Below, one piece after another: positions 1 through 8,654 of a DNA stretch of 64,000 nucleotides. The position numbers were made by a program, and so were the translations under genes. The DNA lies in contig CAYPWL010000004.1 in NCBI GenBank assembly GCA_964414425.1, forward strand, positions 62,001 to 126,000, written 5' to 3'. This DNA comes from GYS-P2D sp964414425 (GTDB taxonomy: Bacteria; Bacteroidota; Bacteroidia; Chitinophagales; Saprospiraceae). The notes below the pieces were generated by a model. The model was not told where the DNA came from, searched no databases, and was given only the letters and a program-made list of their open reading frames with translations. How positions within the stretch are numbered: position 1 is the first letter of the stretch; each line of letters starts with the position of its first letter.

Positions 1-387
1 ATCCTTACTAAAGATGCTCGTGCCGTATTGAGCGATCAGGTACAGCTCAGCCAGTTGATTAGCCAGACTGGAAATATAGCTTCGTTCGTAGCCAGTCTTT
101 ACACTTCTGATTTGGAGCTCATGAAACGCAGTCTCAAGGACGAGGTTATAGAACCGCAGCGAGCACAACTGATACCACACTTCTATGATCTGCAAGATAT
201 CGCGATGAAACATGGGGCGATGAATTATACGATTAGTGGTGCAGGGCCCAGCATGTTTGGATTTGCGCAGAATACACTTGTTGCCGAAAATGCAGTAGAG
301 GCAATCACCCAATACTTAGAGCAAAAATCTATACACACAAGAGCCTATATCTCTCCTATTAATAATACCGGAGCTTATAAAATGTAA
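1..387 (+). CDS. thrB: Homoserine kinase, C-terminal fragment cut by the window edge
   Basis: The reading frame is open from base 1, so the 128 visible residues are the C-terminal part of a longer protein; the TTG at 28 is internal. It looks like a GHMP-family homoserine kinase, which phosphorylates homoserine with ATP in threonine synthesis. Visible signs are the T-K-D-A-R-A-V-L stretch at the edge and the C-terminal GHMP glycine motif SGAGPSMFGF. The identification is strengthened by threonine synthase 45 bp downstream on the same strand, the usual thrA-thrB-thrC order. The N-terminal ATP-binding part lies outside the window. Confidence 0.9.
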   Translation: MLTKDARAVLSDQVQLSQLISQTGNIASFVASLYTSDLELMKRSLKDEVIEPQRAQLIPHFYDLQDIAMKHGAMNYTISGAGPSMFGFAQNTLVAENAVEAITQYLEQKSIHTRAYISPINNTGAYKM

Positions 388-432
388 AGGGGCCCTCTGC
401 CCTCCCATAACTATCCTTCTTATACGACCACT

Positions 433-1731
433 ATGAAGTATTATAGCACTAAAAATAAAGAACGATCTGTTGACTTAAAGACGGCAGTGTTACAGAGTCT
501 CCCACCCGATAATGGTCTCTATATGCCTGAGCAAATCAAACCGCTCAGCAAAAACTTCTTTAGCTATCTGGACAAAATGTCTCTACAAGATATTGCATAT
601 GAGGCAAGTAGACAGTTTTTGGATGAAGACTTCTCTGATGCAGAAATCGCAGATATCGCTATTGAAGCTATCAATTTTACAGCACCCGTTGTCCCATTGA
701 CTGATCATCTATCCATTCAGGAGCTTTGGCATGGTCCATCATTGGCATTCAAGGATTTTGGTGCTCGCTTCATGGCCAATGTTATGGGACGACTAGTGGC
801 TGGCGAAAATCGTACACTTACCATCCTCGTAGCAACGAGCGGAGATACTGGTGGTGCTGTAGCTGCTGGCTACTTAGGGGTAGAAGGCGTAGAAGTCATC
901 ATCCTATATCCCAAAGGAAAAGTAAGTCCACTCCAAGAAAAACAACTTACCACGCTCGGTCAAAACATTACTGCACTTGAGGTGGGCGGGACTTTTGACG
1001 ATTGTCAAGCGCTGGTTAAGCAGGCTTTTTTAGATCAGCAGATCAATGATCAATATCTCTTAAGTTCCGCCAACTCTATCAATATCGCAAGATTAATTCC
1101 GCAGTCGTTCTACTACTTCGAGGGATACAAGGAGGTGATGGATGGCGACACTGCTGTTAACTTCTGCATCCCATCCGGTAACTTTGGTAATCTTACAGCG
1201 GGCCTCCTTGCTATGCGCATGGGTCTACCGATCAACAAGCTCATCGCCGCCACTAATGTCAATGATGTGGTGCCAAGATATCTCAGTAGCGGTTCATATG
1301 ATCCAGTACAATCTGTGCAAACCGTTTCTAATGCAATGGATGTAGGAAACCCATCTAACTTCCGCCGAATCGAAAACCTATTTGACCATAACTGGTCATC
1401 TGTCAAAGAGGTCATCGTCGGTTATCGATATACTGACGAAGAGACTTGTGCGGCGGTGAAAGATGTACATGACCAATACGATTATATCATTGATCCTCAT
1501 GGAGCCGTAGGTTATCTCGCCGCCCAAGAATACGCTCAAGATCATGCTGATCAAAAAACGGTGATCCTTGAGACTGCCCATCCAGCTAAATTTCTACCCG
1601 TGATGGAACCGATACTCGGAAAAATTGAAGTTCCTCAACGACTTGCTGTCTTATCAGAGAAAGAAAAGTCCGCCATACCGATGAGCATCGATTTTGAGCC
1701 ATTTAAGGCCTGGTTGCGTTCAAGAGGGTGA
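433..1731 (+). CDS. thrC: Threonine synthase
   Basis: PLP-dependent enzyme that converts O-phosphohomoserine to threonine and phosphate, the last step of the pathway. At 432 residues it has normal length. The PLP lysine is K107 in the motif HGPSLAFKDFGARFMA. The glycine/serine phosphate-binding stretch ATSGDTGGA follows at about residues 134-142, and SGNFGN lies further on. The N-terminus with Y-S-T-K and the PxDNGLYMP motif fits the short, bacterial-type threonine synthase. It follows thrB after 45 bp and is probably cotranscribed. No convincing terminator is seen directly after it. Confidence 0.96.
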   Translation: MKYYSTKNKERSVDLKTAVLQSLPPDNGLYMPEQIKPLSKNFFSYLDKMSLQDIAYEASRQFLDEDFSDAEIADIAIEAINFTAPVVPLTDHLSIQELWHGPSLAFKDFGARFMANVMGRLVAGENRTLTILVATSGDTGGAVAAGYLGVEGVEVIILYPKGKVSPLQEKQLTTLGQNITALEVGGTFDDCQALVKQAFLDQQINDQYLLSSANSINIARLIPQSFYYFEGYKEVMDGDTAVNFCIPSGNFGNLTAGLLAMRMGLPINKLIAATNVNDVVPRYLSSGSYDPVQSVQTVSNAMDVGNPSNFRRIENLFDHNWSSVKEVIVGYRYTDEETCAAVKDVHDQYDYIIDPHGAVGYLAAQEYAQDHADQKTVILETAHPAKFLPVMEPILGKIEVPQRLAVLSEKEKSAIPMSIDFEPFKAWLRSRG

Positions 1732-2161
1732 TTTCAGAGCTGAGAATCCACCGAGAATTGAACCTCATTTTTAAGCTATATTTTAAACATAAGTAATTGA
1801 TAATCAGTTTTTAGTCCATGTGATTTTATCGATCTGTTCGCCCTGAGAATTGAATATTTTACTACGGGCTGTACAGTTGCCTTGACTGGAAGAATCTCAG
1901 GGTGATGAATTTATACACTTTCTTTCTATCTCGCCAAATGCAGACAGGTTAGTAGCGATGTCTCCTAAACAGGAGACTCATAACTGAAGAAATTACTCAG
2001 AGACTGAAGGTCTCAGCAAGTTTATATGTAAAAGGCATTCAAAGCTCAACACTCCTTTATCATAAACATGACTAGTGCTACAGACTATGAAGATTTTTCA
2101 ATCGTACCTCATTCAAAATGAAAAAAGAGGACAGAGTCTACCATAGGTCCATATAAAAAAA
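1732..2161. other. Intergenic stretch without a recognisable gene
   Basis: About 430 bases after thrC hold no supported reading frame, no tRNA-like T-loop and no clear repeat. A short self-complementary word is visible at about 1971-1979 (tctcctaaacaggaga). Base composition is AT-rich like the rest of the intergenic DNA. I see nothing more in it; the stretch 2183-2448 beyond the terminator is likewise empty. Confidence 0.5.
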
Positions 2162-2182
2162 GAGGGAGCCAATGGCTCCCTC
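2162..2182 (-). terminator. Intrinsic terminator for minus-strand transcription
   Basis: A perfect 9-bp stem (gagggagcc / ggctccctc) with a 3-nt loop. Read on the minus strand it is followed by an uninterrupted T run (the A run at 2155-2161), so it ends transcripts coming from the LuxR-HTH/secreted-protein genes on the minus strand. On the plus strand only a weak T tract follows. Confidence 0.75.
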
Positions 2183-2448
2183 ACTTTTCTTGAATGATGG
2201 ATTCAAAAAAATTAAGGTTCTAAGATCCAATCACCTCAGGTTGTTGATTAGATGAATCTACAATAAATATAAGGTATATCGTGCAGTGATGTTTCACGTA
2301 TATTAAATTTTAATATATAAATAACACAGGTTGTCAAGCTTTTTGCTACGACCTGATCATTACTACTGTTGCACCGACTAAATCTCATTTGGTTAAAGTT
2401 ATCGTGTTCTTGAGACTCTGCTTGTCGAATTCTCCTATGTTGAGTCTC

Positions 2449-3046
2449 TCAAGAATTACTTGCGTTAATAACACCACAATACTCGTTGATAAATGTGCCC
2501 ATACTAGCCGCTATAGCGTTTTGTGAGGCATAAGTGATCTGTATCTTACCACGGTTCTCAAGTCGTCCGTTAGAACTGGTGCCATTGCTTATCCCTATAC
2601 CGCAGTCGCTTTTTTGGGATTTGGCCATCATTAGATATCTCTCCCAATGAGTTGATACCAATTGATGCGGCGTTTTCAACCATGAGCATACCTGCCTCAC
2701 CAACATTGATAAAACTCACAAATGCTGACATATCGATGCCTATAGTGGGATTAGGAGAAGCCGCTTGTACATCGACCAGGAGTCCAGCATTGATATTGAG
2801 TATACCTCCTGATCCATTTATGATAATGCCTGCTGCTTCAGCATTCTGATTATTTACCACAGTGCCGTCATTATCGATGATGGCTACTGTGTTGAGATCT
2901 GGGACGCCGTTGGACCAAAAGGTCTCTTCATGCCATTCCGTATCACTTATAGTGCCTTGCCAAGTAGTTGTCTGTTGTCCATATAGATATGGTGCAAGTA
3001 ATAGTAATATGATGATAGATGATATACGCAATATATGTTGATTCAT
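2449..3046 (-). pseudogene. Secreted beta-helix-like protein with a frameshift at an A6 run
   Basis: Starting at the ATG at 3046 the frame encodes a signal peptide (hydrophobic core ILLLLAPYLYG, ending YGQQ) followed by an N-rich, repetitive stretch with W-x-G, FWSNGVP and NINAG words typical of beta-helical or autotransporter-like Bacteroidota surface proteins. The frame runs out at 2570. Reading continues sensibly in the +1 frame from about 2612 (GIGISNGTSSNGRLENRGKI) to a stop at 2449. The two frames join if one A is removed from the six-A run at about 2609-2614. The product would then be about 198 residues, short for such proteins and without a visible T9SS tail. It may be a decayed gene or an assembly error. 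A minus-strand terminator lies about 270 bp downstream. Function unknown. Confidence 0.55.
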
Positions 3047-3267
3047 AATTCTATTTTTTAGTGGTGCGAGTGGCATCAATAACCTAACTCCTGACATTAG
3101 CCCTAACTCATGTTTGGCTATTAGCTTGATAATGAGGAGTACTCTTTCTAATTTATGTGCGGGATTTTGCATTGTATTTATGTGAGTATATAGACACCCT
3201 CTATTTTTTCAGAGAGTATTTTGTGATGTGTTGATGCGGTGTCTTAATACGTAATAACTATTCTGTT

Positions 3268-3489
3268 TTATGCTGTCCATGATAAAGATGTAATAGTAAG
3301 TATCTCTCTTTCAAAAGCTACTCTGATCATACCCGCTGTGTTCTTTACTGCCAGTTTGGACATAATGTTTTTACGATGTGTGTTAACTGTTTCATAGCTC
3401 ACATAGAGCCGATTGGCAATCTCCTTAGATGAGTGCTCATGAGCGATGAGATAGAGTACTTCTCGTTCGCGATTTGTGATTTGTTGCAT
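3268..3489 (-). CDS. Free-standing LuxR-type (GerE) helix-turn-helix protein
   Basis: The 73-residue product is almost only a LuxR C-terminal DNA-binding domain: TNREREVLYLIAHEHSSKEIA at the start of the four-helix unit, then VSYETVNTHRKNI as the recognition-helix region and LAVKN as the last helix. There is no receiver or sensor domain, so it cannot be a classical response regulator by itself. The ATG at 3489 is the natural start. It sits downstream of the kinase gene and upstream of the frameshifted secreted protein on the same strand. A hairpin repeat copy (3552-3745) lies 62 bp upstream. Targets unknown. Confidence 0.8.
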   Translation of the reverse strand: MQQITNREREVLYLIAHEHSSKEIANRLYVSYETVNTHRKNIMSKLAVKNTAGMIRVAFEREILTITSLSWTA

Positions 3490-3505
3490 AGTTATTCCTT
3501 GATGT

Positions 3506-3554
3506 TAGCATTATACTATACCTCAAAGATGACTCTCCATTTTCACCCCCACAA
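3506..3554 (-). promoter_or_regulatory. Possible promoter of the LuxR-HTH gene, overlapping the repeat edge
   Basis: On the minus strand the end of the repeat gives a TTG (-33 type), followed by exactly 20 nt and CATCTTTG, one mismatch from the Bacteroidota -7 consensus TAnnTTTG. The same TTG-N20-near-consensus arrangement occurs at the other repeat copy. Inference from pattern only. Confidence 0.4.
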
Positions 3555-3745
3555 TCACCCTACAGGGTGAAAAACAGTGTTGAAGACACAGAAGTGTCTT
3601 CTGCTGTTTTGAACGCGAAGTATCACCCCGGAACAAAGTGAGGAGCGATTACGGAGTGTTATCCCTCATGAACATTAATGTCTTCTGCTGTTTTGATCAC
3701 GCCCGAGGCGTGACACGCGCTGACGTGTCGCCTCATGAGCGCAAC
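3552..3745. repeat. Hairpin-rich dispersed repeat, copy 1
   Basis: Aligns end to end with 8059-8268 in the same orientation. A 22-nt block (3626-3647) and a 24-nt block (3679-3702) are identical in the two copies. Hairpins are tcaccc/gggtga at 3555-3570, gaagacac-agaa-gtgtcttc at 3582-3601, cacgcc/ggcgtg at 3698-3712 and gacacg/cgtgtc at 3712-3729. The copies differ by compensatory changes in the second stem. It lies between the kinase stop and the LuxR-HTH start. No coding potential or transposase is seen in it. Confidence 0.85.
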
Positions 3746-4191
3746 TCTATCACATTGTGATCAAAAATGAGCGAAGAAGAGTCGTGCACAGCAGGACCAA
3801 AGATCTGCGAGGTCTTTGTCATAGCGAATCTTGCCTTCCTCTGGTAGCCCGCTTTAGCGGGCGTACTGGAAAGTCTATCTGTCGTTAGGATGCAAAAAGA
3901 CAATCTGAGGAGCGGCTATCGAGTGGAACTAAGTCCGAAACAGATCATTGTGGTGTGCAGAAACCGTTCATTTATATCACCTCCCTTACTCCCTCCTCAA
4001 GGATGGCATTCATATTTGTGGTGAAGGAGTCTTCTTTGGATTTTAATTTTCTTCGGTGAGAGGTCATGAGACCTTCACCTCAAAACAAGCATGCAATGAT
4101 TACGAGAAGATTCAAAGCTCTCTTAATATCAGATGTTCCATCAGGAATGGAAAACCAACCGTTCCAAAGGTCTCTCGACCTCTTGGCTGAT
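3746..4191. other. Non-coding stretch with further hairpins
   Basis: Between repeat copy 1 and the kinase stop there is no supported gene. Visible structure: the palindrome atcacattgtgat at 3749-3761, a stem caaagatc/ggtctttg at about 3798-3819, and a strong stem gcccgc-ttta-gcgggc at 3847-3862. The words gaggagcggctatcgagtgg near 3906 resemble a motif inside the repeat, suggesting an extended or second degenerate unit. The strong stem could serve as 3' structure for the kinase transcript, but no T run follows on either strand. Confidence 0.5.
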
Positions 4192-7100
4192 TTACGCCTT
4201 GCTCATCTCCACTGTAAAGCCGTGATCATGTCCGATAACAAAGCTCGCTCCAACCTTTTCTGCTCTGGCTCTCATATTTTCAAGGCCCAAGCCAGACTTC
4301 TTGATAGATGAAGGATCTACTTCTCCATTATCTTTTACGCTCAGATGAAACCCTTTGCCTTGTAATTCAAGGTTGATAGTTATAAGATCGCCGTTACTAT
4401 GTTTTAAGGCATTGGTGACAGCCTCCTTGAATACGAGGTAGATCGTCTGCCTGACATCCGGACGAATTTTTAAGTCCTTACTTAGGATATTTTTGTTGAA
4501 ATCAAATGAAATCTCTTGGTTACCAGAAGCATCAAAGAGAAAATCCTCCATGCGATCCACCAAGCTTTCTACATTGTCTTTTCTGGAGTCAATCGCCCAT
4601 ACAGTATCTCGCATGCGTTCTAATGCGAGTCTACTCATATCCGTGATTTTCTTGAATTTTACCTTTTCACTTGGGTCTTGCTCTAGTTCTAATATTTCAG
4701 TTTGAAAAGCCATCGCTGACAATATGGTCCCCACATCATCATGGAGGTCACTAGAGATCTGAGTACGTAGTTTTTGATATCTGATAAGCTGAGAGACCCT
4801 GCTTTTATATATAAGATATAATATAAAAGATATCATGGCGATGTATAAGAGGTAGGCCCACCAAGTGCGCCACCATGGTGGCAAAGATTGGATGGCGATA
4901 GATTTTATATTCTGGTTCCATCTACCACCATCAAGTCCTGCTCTTATCTCTAAAGTATATGAGCCTACGGCCAGGTTAGTCAGGGAGAACTCTTTACGCT
5001 GACCGAGGTCTATCCACTTGTCACTCAATCCTTTGACCCGGTATGCAAACCGAACATTATTGCTGGTCGGTAATTTTGGCGCACCGAAAGCACACTCTAA
5101 TAGATATGTTCTGTGAGAGAAGATAATCTCTTTCTTATTGGGCTTTTGTGTCAAATCTATGGGATGCTCTCTATCGGTTTCATATAATAATAGATGGGTG
5201 ATATATATGTCGGGTATGATGGTATCCAACTTGATCTGTGATGGGTCAAACTGATTGAGCCCATTCATCCCACCAAAAAGGATGCGGCCTGTACTATTAC
5301 TTCTATAGCCAGCACTAGCATTGTATTCTTCTCCTTGCAAGCCATCTTTTATCCCGAATGAGTTGAATGTCTCAGTTTCTGGATCAAACCGGATGATGCC
5401 ATTATTAGTGCTAAGCCAAAGAAGCTCTTCGTCATCCTCTTGTATGCTATAGACCACACTATTACTGAGCCCATCCTCTTCTGTATAATAGTCAAACTGC
5501 TTAGTTGATAAGTCCATGACATTTAACCCCCCCTCCCAGGTACCTATCCAGAGTTTATTGTGCTTATCAAAGTGGTAACATAAGAGATTGTTAGTATTGA
5601 GCCCTGAGCCAGCTGGACTGGAGGTGTCATACTTCCGAAGCTTATTCTCCTGTATATCCCATGACCAGAGGCCTACATTAGATGCTCCTATCCATAAGAC
5701 TCCTGCTCTTTCTACGACGAACCTACAGTATACGTCATTGAGCGACATCAGTTCTGGATGAGCTTGGTTATAGTTGATCAGTTCTTGTGCTTCACTATCC
5801 CATAGATAAATGCCAATGGCCGTTGCTAGCCAGATATCATCTTCTGTAGTGGTCCACATGTCATTGACGTGATAAGGTTTTAAGACATCGGCATCGCCGG
5901 GATGGACAAAGTAGTCCCTAAACTCATCATTTTCTTTTTCATATATGTTGATACCTCCTAAGCGATTCCCAATTACTAATCCTAATTGTTCGCTTTCGGT
6001 ATAGCTATTAGTGGAATTAATGTTGAGACTCTTGGGATCACGTTCATCGGCAGTATAGGTTTGTAATGTTTCAATTTGTGACCCATTCCATTTTATTTTA
6101 TTGATTCCCCTTTGTCTCGTTCCGACCCAAGTATTGCCCTCATCGTCTTCATAGATAGAAGTGATGTTGTTACCCGTTAGAGATTGGGGGTTAATTTCAC
6201 TCTCTCGATATAAGTCAAAAGGCACCAAATCAGGATCATAATACTGGATGCCCGAACCATGCGTACCTATCCAGATACGGCCATCTTTGTCATTAAATAG
6301 ATTCGTAAGGGTATTATTTTTCAAGACATACTTTTCCGAATCCTTCTTTTTAAAGCTTACAAAAATACCCTTCTCCATATCTGTCATGATGCTTAGGCCA
6401 TCCCCAAAAGAAGAAGCCCATAGGCGACCTTGTTGGTCTATAAGCAAGTCAAAAACACCACTTGATCCGATAGCGTAAGGTGTCTTGTCATCAGGCAAAT
6501 ACTGAACCGTCTCAAGGGATGTAGGATCAAATCTGAATAAGCCAATAGCGTTAGTTCCTATCCATAGTCGACCCAAGCTATCTTGGACAAGAACTGAGAT
6601 AATGGAGCTGTTAAAATCTTCATGTTGGATGTGCACTGTCCAGTCGGTGATTTCTTGATTTTCAAGATCATAGGACAATATGCCTCCACGCCGAGAAAAC
6701 CATACTCTATTACTGTCCGAATGGTCCTGAACAATCTGACTATTTGTACCCTGGAAGGTAATCTCTGGGAAGGTCTGAATCGCGGCTTGTCCATCGTAGA
6801 AATGATCTATTCTTAATAGATCATGGTTGCTCGGTCCTACCCAGATCTGATCGTTGTTATCTACACATATATTTCTGACAATAATGTTTTCTTCTATTTG
6901 TGCTATTCTTTCAAACTGGTTGGTAGCATAAGAATATCTGCAAAGTCCAGATGCTGTACCTATTAAAATATCGTTATCTCGACCATTTTCAATTGTCCAA
7001 ACCGTATTATTAGGGAGACTCGTACTGTCTCCAAGGACGTGTCTAAATAACTCGAATCTACTCCCATCGTATCTATTGAGGCCATCCATTGTGGCTATCC

Positions 7101-7260
7101 ATAGAAAACCTCGTTCATCGACCATCTGATCGTTAACCGAGTTATGGGAGAGGCCATCTATAGAATTGATTGCTCCAAATTTCGGTTTGATGACGCCTTG
7201 AGTAAAGGCTTGCAAAGCCCAACTTATTAATAGTATTGCTATGACGGTTCGGCGGAACAT
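4192..7260 (-). CDS. Periplasmic-propeller sensor histidine kinase (HisKA_3 type)
   Basis: Membrane sensor kinase of 1022 residues. In order: a signal peptide/anchor (FRRTVIAILLISWALQ), a large periplasmic two-component-regulator propeller (repeated xxGLWIGT- and DExGxxWVGT-like blades, about residues 30-700), a Y_Y_Y domain (about 710-780), one membrane helix near 800-820, then HisKA_3 with the phosphorylated histidine near residue 840 in SSDLHDDVG, and a HATPase domain with N-box KEAVTNALKHS and G-box GLGLENMRARAEKVGA. The ATG at 7260 is preferred over the in-frame TTG at 7272 because it leaves a clean signal peptide. It lies 80 bp after the NarL-type response regulator, its obvious partner. 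Ligand unknown. Confidence 0.93.
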   Translation of the reverse strand: MFRRTVIAILLISWALQAFTQGVIKPKFGAINSIDGLSHNSVNDQMVDERGFLWIATMDGLNRYDGSRFELFRHVLGDSTSLPNNTVWTIENGRDNDILIGTASGLCRYSYATNQFERIAQIEENIIVRNICVDNNDQIWVGPSNHDLLRIDHFYDGQAAIQTFPEITFQGTNSQIVQDHSDSNRVWFSRRGGILSYDLENQEITDWTVHIQHEDFNSSIISVLVQDSLGRLWIGTNAIGLFRFDPTSLETVQYLPDDKTPYAIGSSGVFDLLIDQQGRLWASSFGDGLSIMTDMEKGIFVSFKKKDSEKYVLKNNTLTNLFNDKDGRIWIGTHGSGIQYYDPDLVPFDLYRESEINPQSLTGNNITSIYEDDEGNTWVGTRQRGINKIKWNGSQIETLQTYTADERDPKSLNINSTNSYTESEQLGLVIGNRLGGINIYEKENDEFRDYFVHPGDADVLKPYHVNDMWTTTEDDIWLATAIGIYLWDSEAQELINYNQAHPELMSLNDVYCRFVVERAGVLWIGASNVGLWSWDIQENKLRKYDTSSPAGSGLNTNNLLCYHFDKHNKLWIGTWEGGLNVMDLSTKQFDYYTEEDGLSNSVVYSIQEDDEELLWLSTNNGIIRFDPETETFNSFGIKDGLQGEEYNASAGYRSNSTGRILFGGMNGLNQFDPSQIKLDTIIPDIYITHLLLYETDREHPIDLTQKPNKKEIIFSHRTYLLECAFGAPKLPTSNNVRFAYRVKGLSDKWIDLGQRKEFSLTNLAVGSYTLEIRAGLDGGRWNQNIKSIAIQSLPPWWRTWWAYLLYIAMISFILYLIYKSRVSQLIRYQKLRTQISSDLHDDVGTILSAMAFQTEILELEQDPSEKVKFKKITDMSRLALERMRDTVWAIDSRKDNVESLVDRMEDFLFDASGNQEISFDFNKNILSKDLKIRPDVRQTIYLVFKEAVTNALKHSNGDLITINLELQGKGFHLSVKDNGEVDPSSIKKSGLGLENMRARAEKVGASFVIGHDHGFTVEMSKA

Positions 7261-7340
7261 GTAGTTGATCAATGCTTTGATACGCAGTATAGCTAAATTC
7301 CCGTTGTTATTAAAAAGGGAGATTTGGCCTAAGATGGAAT

Positions 7341-7985
7341 TTACTTAATCTTTCCTTGGAGATACATGGCTATTGCTTCAGCCTTATTATTTACCTGAAG
7401 GTGTCGATACAGTTTTTTAATATGACTACGCACTGTTTCTACGGACACGAACAATTCTTCGGAGATATGTTTATAGCTCTTTCCTTCAGAAAGCCCCTTA
7501 AGTATCTGATTCTGTCGCTCGGAAAGTGAATTTTGAGCCATTGGCTTTGTACCTCCCAATAGATGGTTCACTATTTCTCTAGCTATAGATGGAGACATAT
7601 AAGAGCCTCCTTTGGCCACAATCCTTATGGCCTCGACAATCTGCTTTAAAGACGCCTTCTTAGAGATGTATGAGCAGGCTCCTGAGCACAGCGCTTTGAG
7701 TATTACTTCTTCTTCCTCATAAGTCGTGAGCATAATGATATCTATATCTGGGATATCCCTAATTATATGTGATATCCCCTCTATTCCGGACATCCCTGGT
7801 AATCCTACATCAAGTAGCAGAATATCAACTTTATAATCAGGCTCTATACTTAGATGATGCAGAAAAGACTCTATTGAATCAAAGCCCTCCTTAACTTCAA
7901 ATTCCTGATGAAAAGAAATAAACTTGCTTACGCTATTGCGTATATCTGCTATATCATCAATTATGGAGATGCGCTTAGTATCCAT
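7341..7985 (-). CDS. NarL/FixJ-family response regulator
   Basis: Receiver plus LuxR-type HTH, 214 residues. The receiver carries the acidic pair D10-D11, the phosphoacceptor D59 in LLLDVGLPGMSG and the switch lysine in YISKKAS. The HTH follows from about residue 148 (SERQNQILKGLSEGKSYKHIS, recognition part VSVETVRSHIKKL). The frame is open further upstream to 8123, but that part runs through the hairpin repeat, so the ATG at 7985 (MDTKRISIIDD) is the real start. It is cotranscribed with the propeller kinase and would bind DNA when phosphorylated by it. Confidence 0.94.
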   Translation of the reverse strand: MDTKRISIIDDIADIRNSVSKFISFHQEFEVKEGFDSIESFLHHLSIEPDYKVDILLLDVGLPGMSGIEGISHIIRDIPDIDIIMLTTYEEEEVILKALCSGACSYISKKASLKQIVEAIRIVAKGGSYMSPSIAREIVNHLLGGTKPMAQNSLSERQNQILKGLSEGKSYKHISEELFVSVETVRSHIKKLYRHLQVNNKAEAIAMYLQGKIK

Positions 7986-8022
7986 TCGTATTTTAGGTAA
8001 GGTAGATAACAATATACTTGTA

Positions 8023-8067
8023 TTTCCCGGCAAGTATACATAGGTGATACTTACAATCCAATCACCC
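8023..8067 (-). promoter_or_regulatory. Possible promoter of the response regulator gene, overlapping the repeat edge
   Basis: On the minus strand: the TTG at the repeat edge, then exactly 20 nt, then TATACTTG, one mismatch from TAnnTTTG. It matches the arrangement in front of the lone LuxR-HTH gene, where the spacing is also 20 nt. Pattern-based inference. Confidence 0.4.
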
Positions 8068-8268
8068 TTTCGGGTGAAAAAAGCTGTTCGAGACACAGAA
8101 GTGTCTCGTGGCTTTTTGAACACGTAGTGTCGCCCCGGAACAAAGTGAGGAGCGGTTACGAAGTGCTCGACATCATTAATATATCAACTTCATACACAGA
8201 AGTGTCTTCTGCTGTTTTGATCACGCTTGAGGCGTGACAGGCACGAAATTCCGCCCCATGAGCGCAAC
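8059..8268. repeat. Hairpin-rich dispersed repeat, copy 2
   Basis: Second copy of the element at 3552-3745, same orientation. Identical blocks lie at 8133-8154 and 8203-8226. The main stem is cgagacac-agaa-gtgtctcg at 8089-8108. Compared with copy 1, two base pairs of this stem have changed on both sides and pairing is kept. Other stems: tcaccc-tttc-gggtga at 8062-8077 and cacgct/ggcgtg at 8222-8236. It lies 73 bp upstream of the response regulator start. Confidence 0.85.
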
Positions 8269-8289
8269 ATAATTAACCCGCTTTAAATA

Positions 8290-8496
8290 TCATCTCTCTC
8301 GTTCAAAATATAGGTAGATATACACCGCTACACCGAATGAGGTAGCATCTGTTGACATCAACTGCCATCCGTCAGAGACATATTGATCAATGATCTCTTG
8401 AATTTCTTCAGACGAAGATTTTACGATATGATTTCTATCTGGTTTAAAAGAAGGCTTAGAATAATACGTACGTGCCTCGACTTTATATTCCTTCAT
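8290..8496 (-). CDS. Small DUF4177-like protein
   Basis: A 68-residue product starting MKEYKVEART. The pattern EIIDQYVSDGWQLMSTD followed by a beta strand VYIYLYFER matches the DUF4177 fold: a short strand, a helix ending in xxGWxL, and a final strand. The ATG at 8520 would add eight residues; 8496 gives the usual family N-terminus. No signal peptide. It is divergent from the metallopeptidase gene and downstream of nothing obvious. Function of the family is unknown. Confidence 0.6.
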   Translation of the reverse strand: MKEYKVEARTYYSKPSFKPDRNHIVKSSSEEIQEIIDQYVSDGWQLMSTDATSFGVAVYIYLYFERER

Positions 8497-8654
8497 GGTC
8501 AATTTTTTGGAAAGTAACATTATTTTATTCTCTCTATTGATCTAATCACAGCAGATTGAAGCATTACTGGGAACTTGCTAAATGATTCATAACTTTATAC
8601 AGTAATAGTATCATCAGCCATCGAACTCAAAACAGATAGACTAATCCAACAATA

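Noticed and set aside
1732..2161. tRNA or small RNA after thrC
   Set aside because: No acceptor stem, no TTCGA-type T-loop and no convincing promoter were found.
2609..2618. Programmed frameshift at AAAAAAG in the secreted protein
   Set aside because: The slippery word favours -1 shifting, but rejoining the frames needs a +1 shift, so a homopolymer indel is the simpler explanation.
3552..3745. CRISPR array
   Set aside because: The repeated words are not evenly spaced, spacers are absent, and only two dispersed copies exist with no cas genes.
4066..4311. Plus-strand open frame across the kinase 3' end
   Set aside because: No recognisable domain, overlaps the well-supported kinase gene on the other strand, and begins in the hairpin-rich non-coding stretch.
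7986..8123. 46 extra codons before the response regulator start
   Set aside because: They run through the hairpin repeat and do not resemble a receiver N-terminus; MDTKRISIIDD is the normal start.
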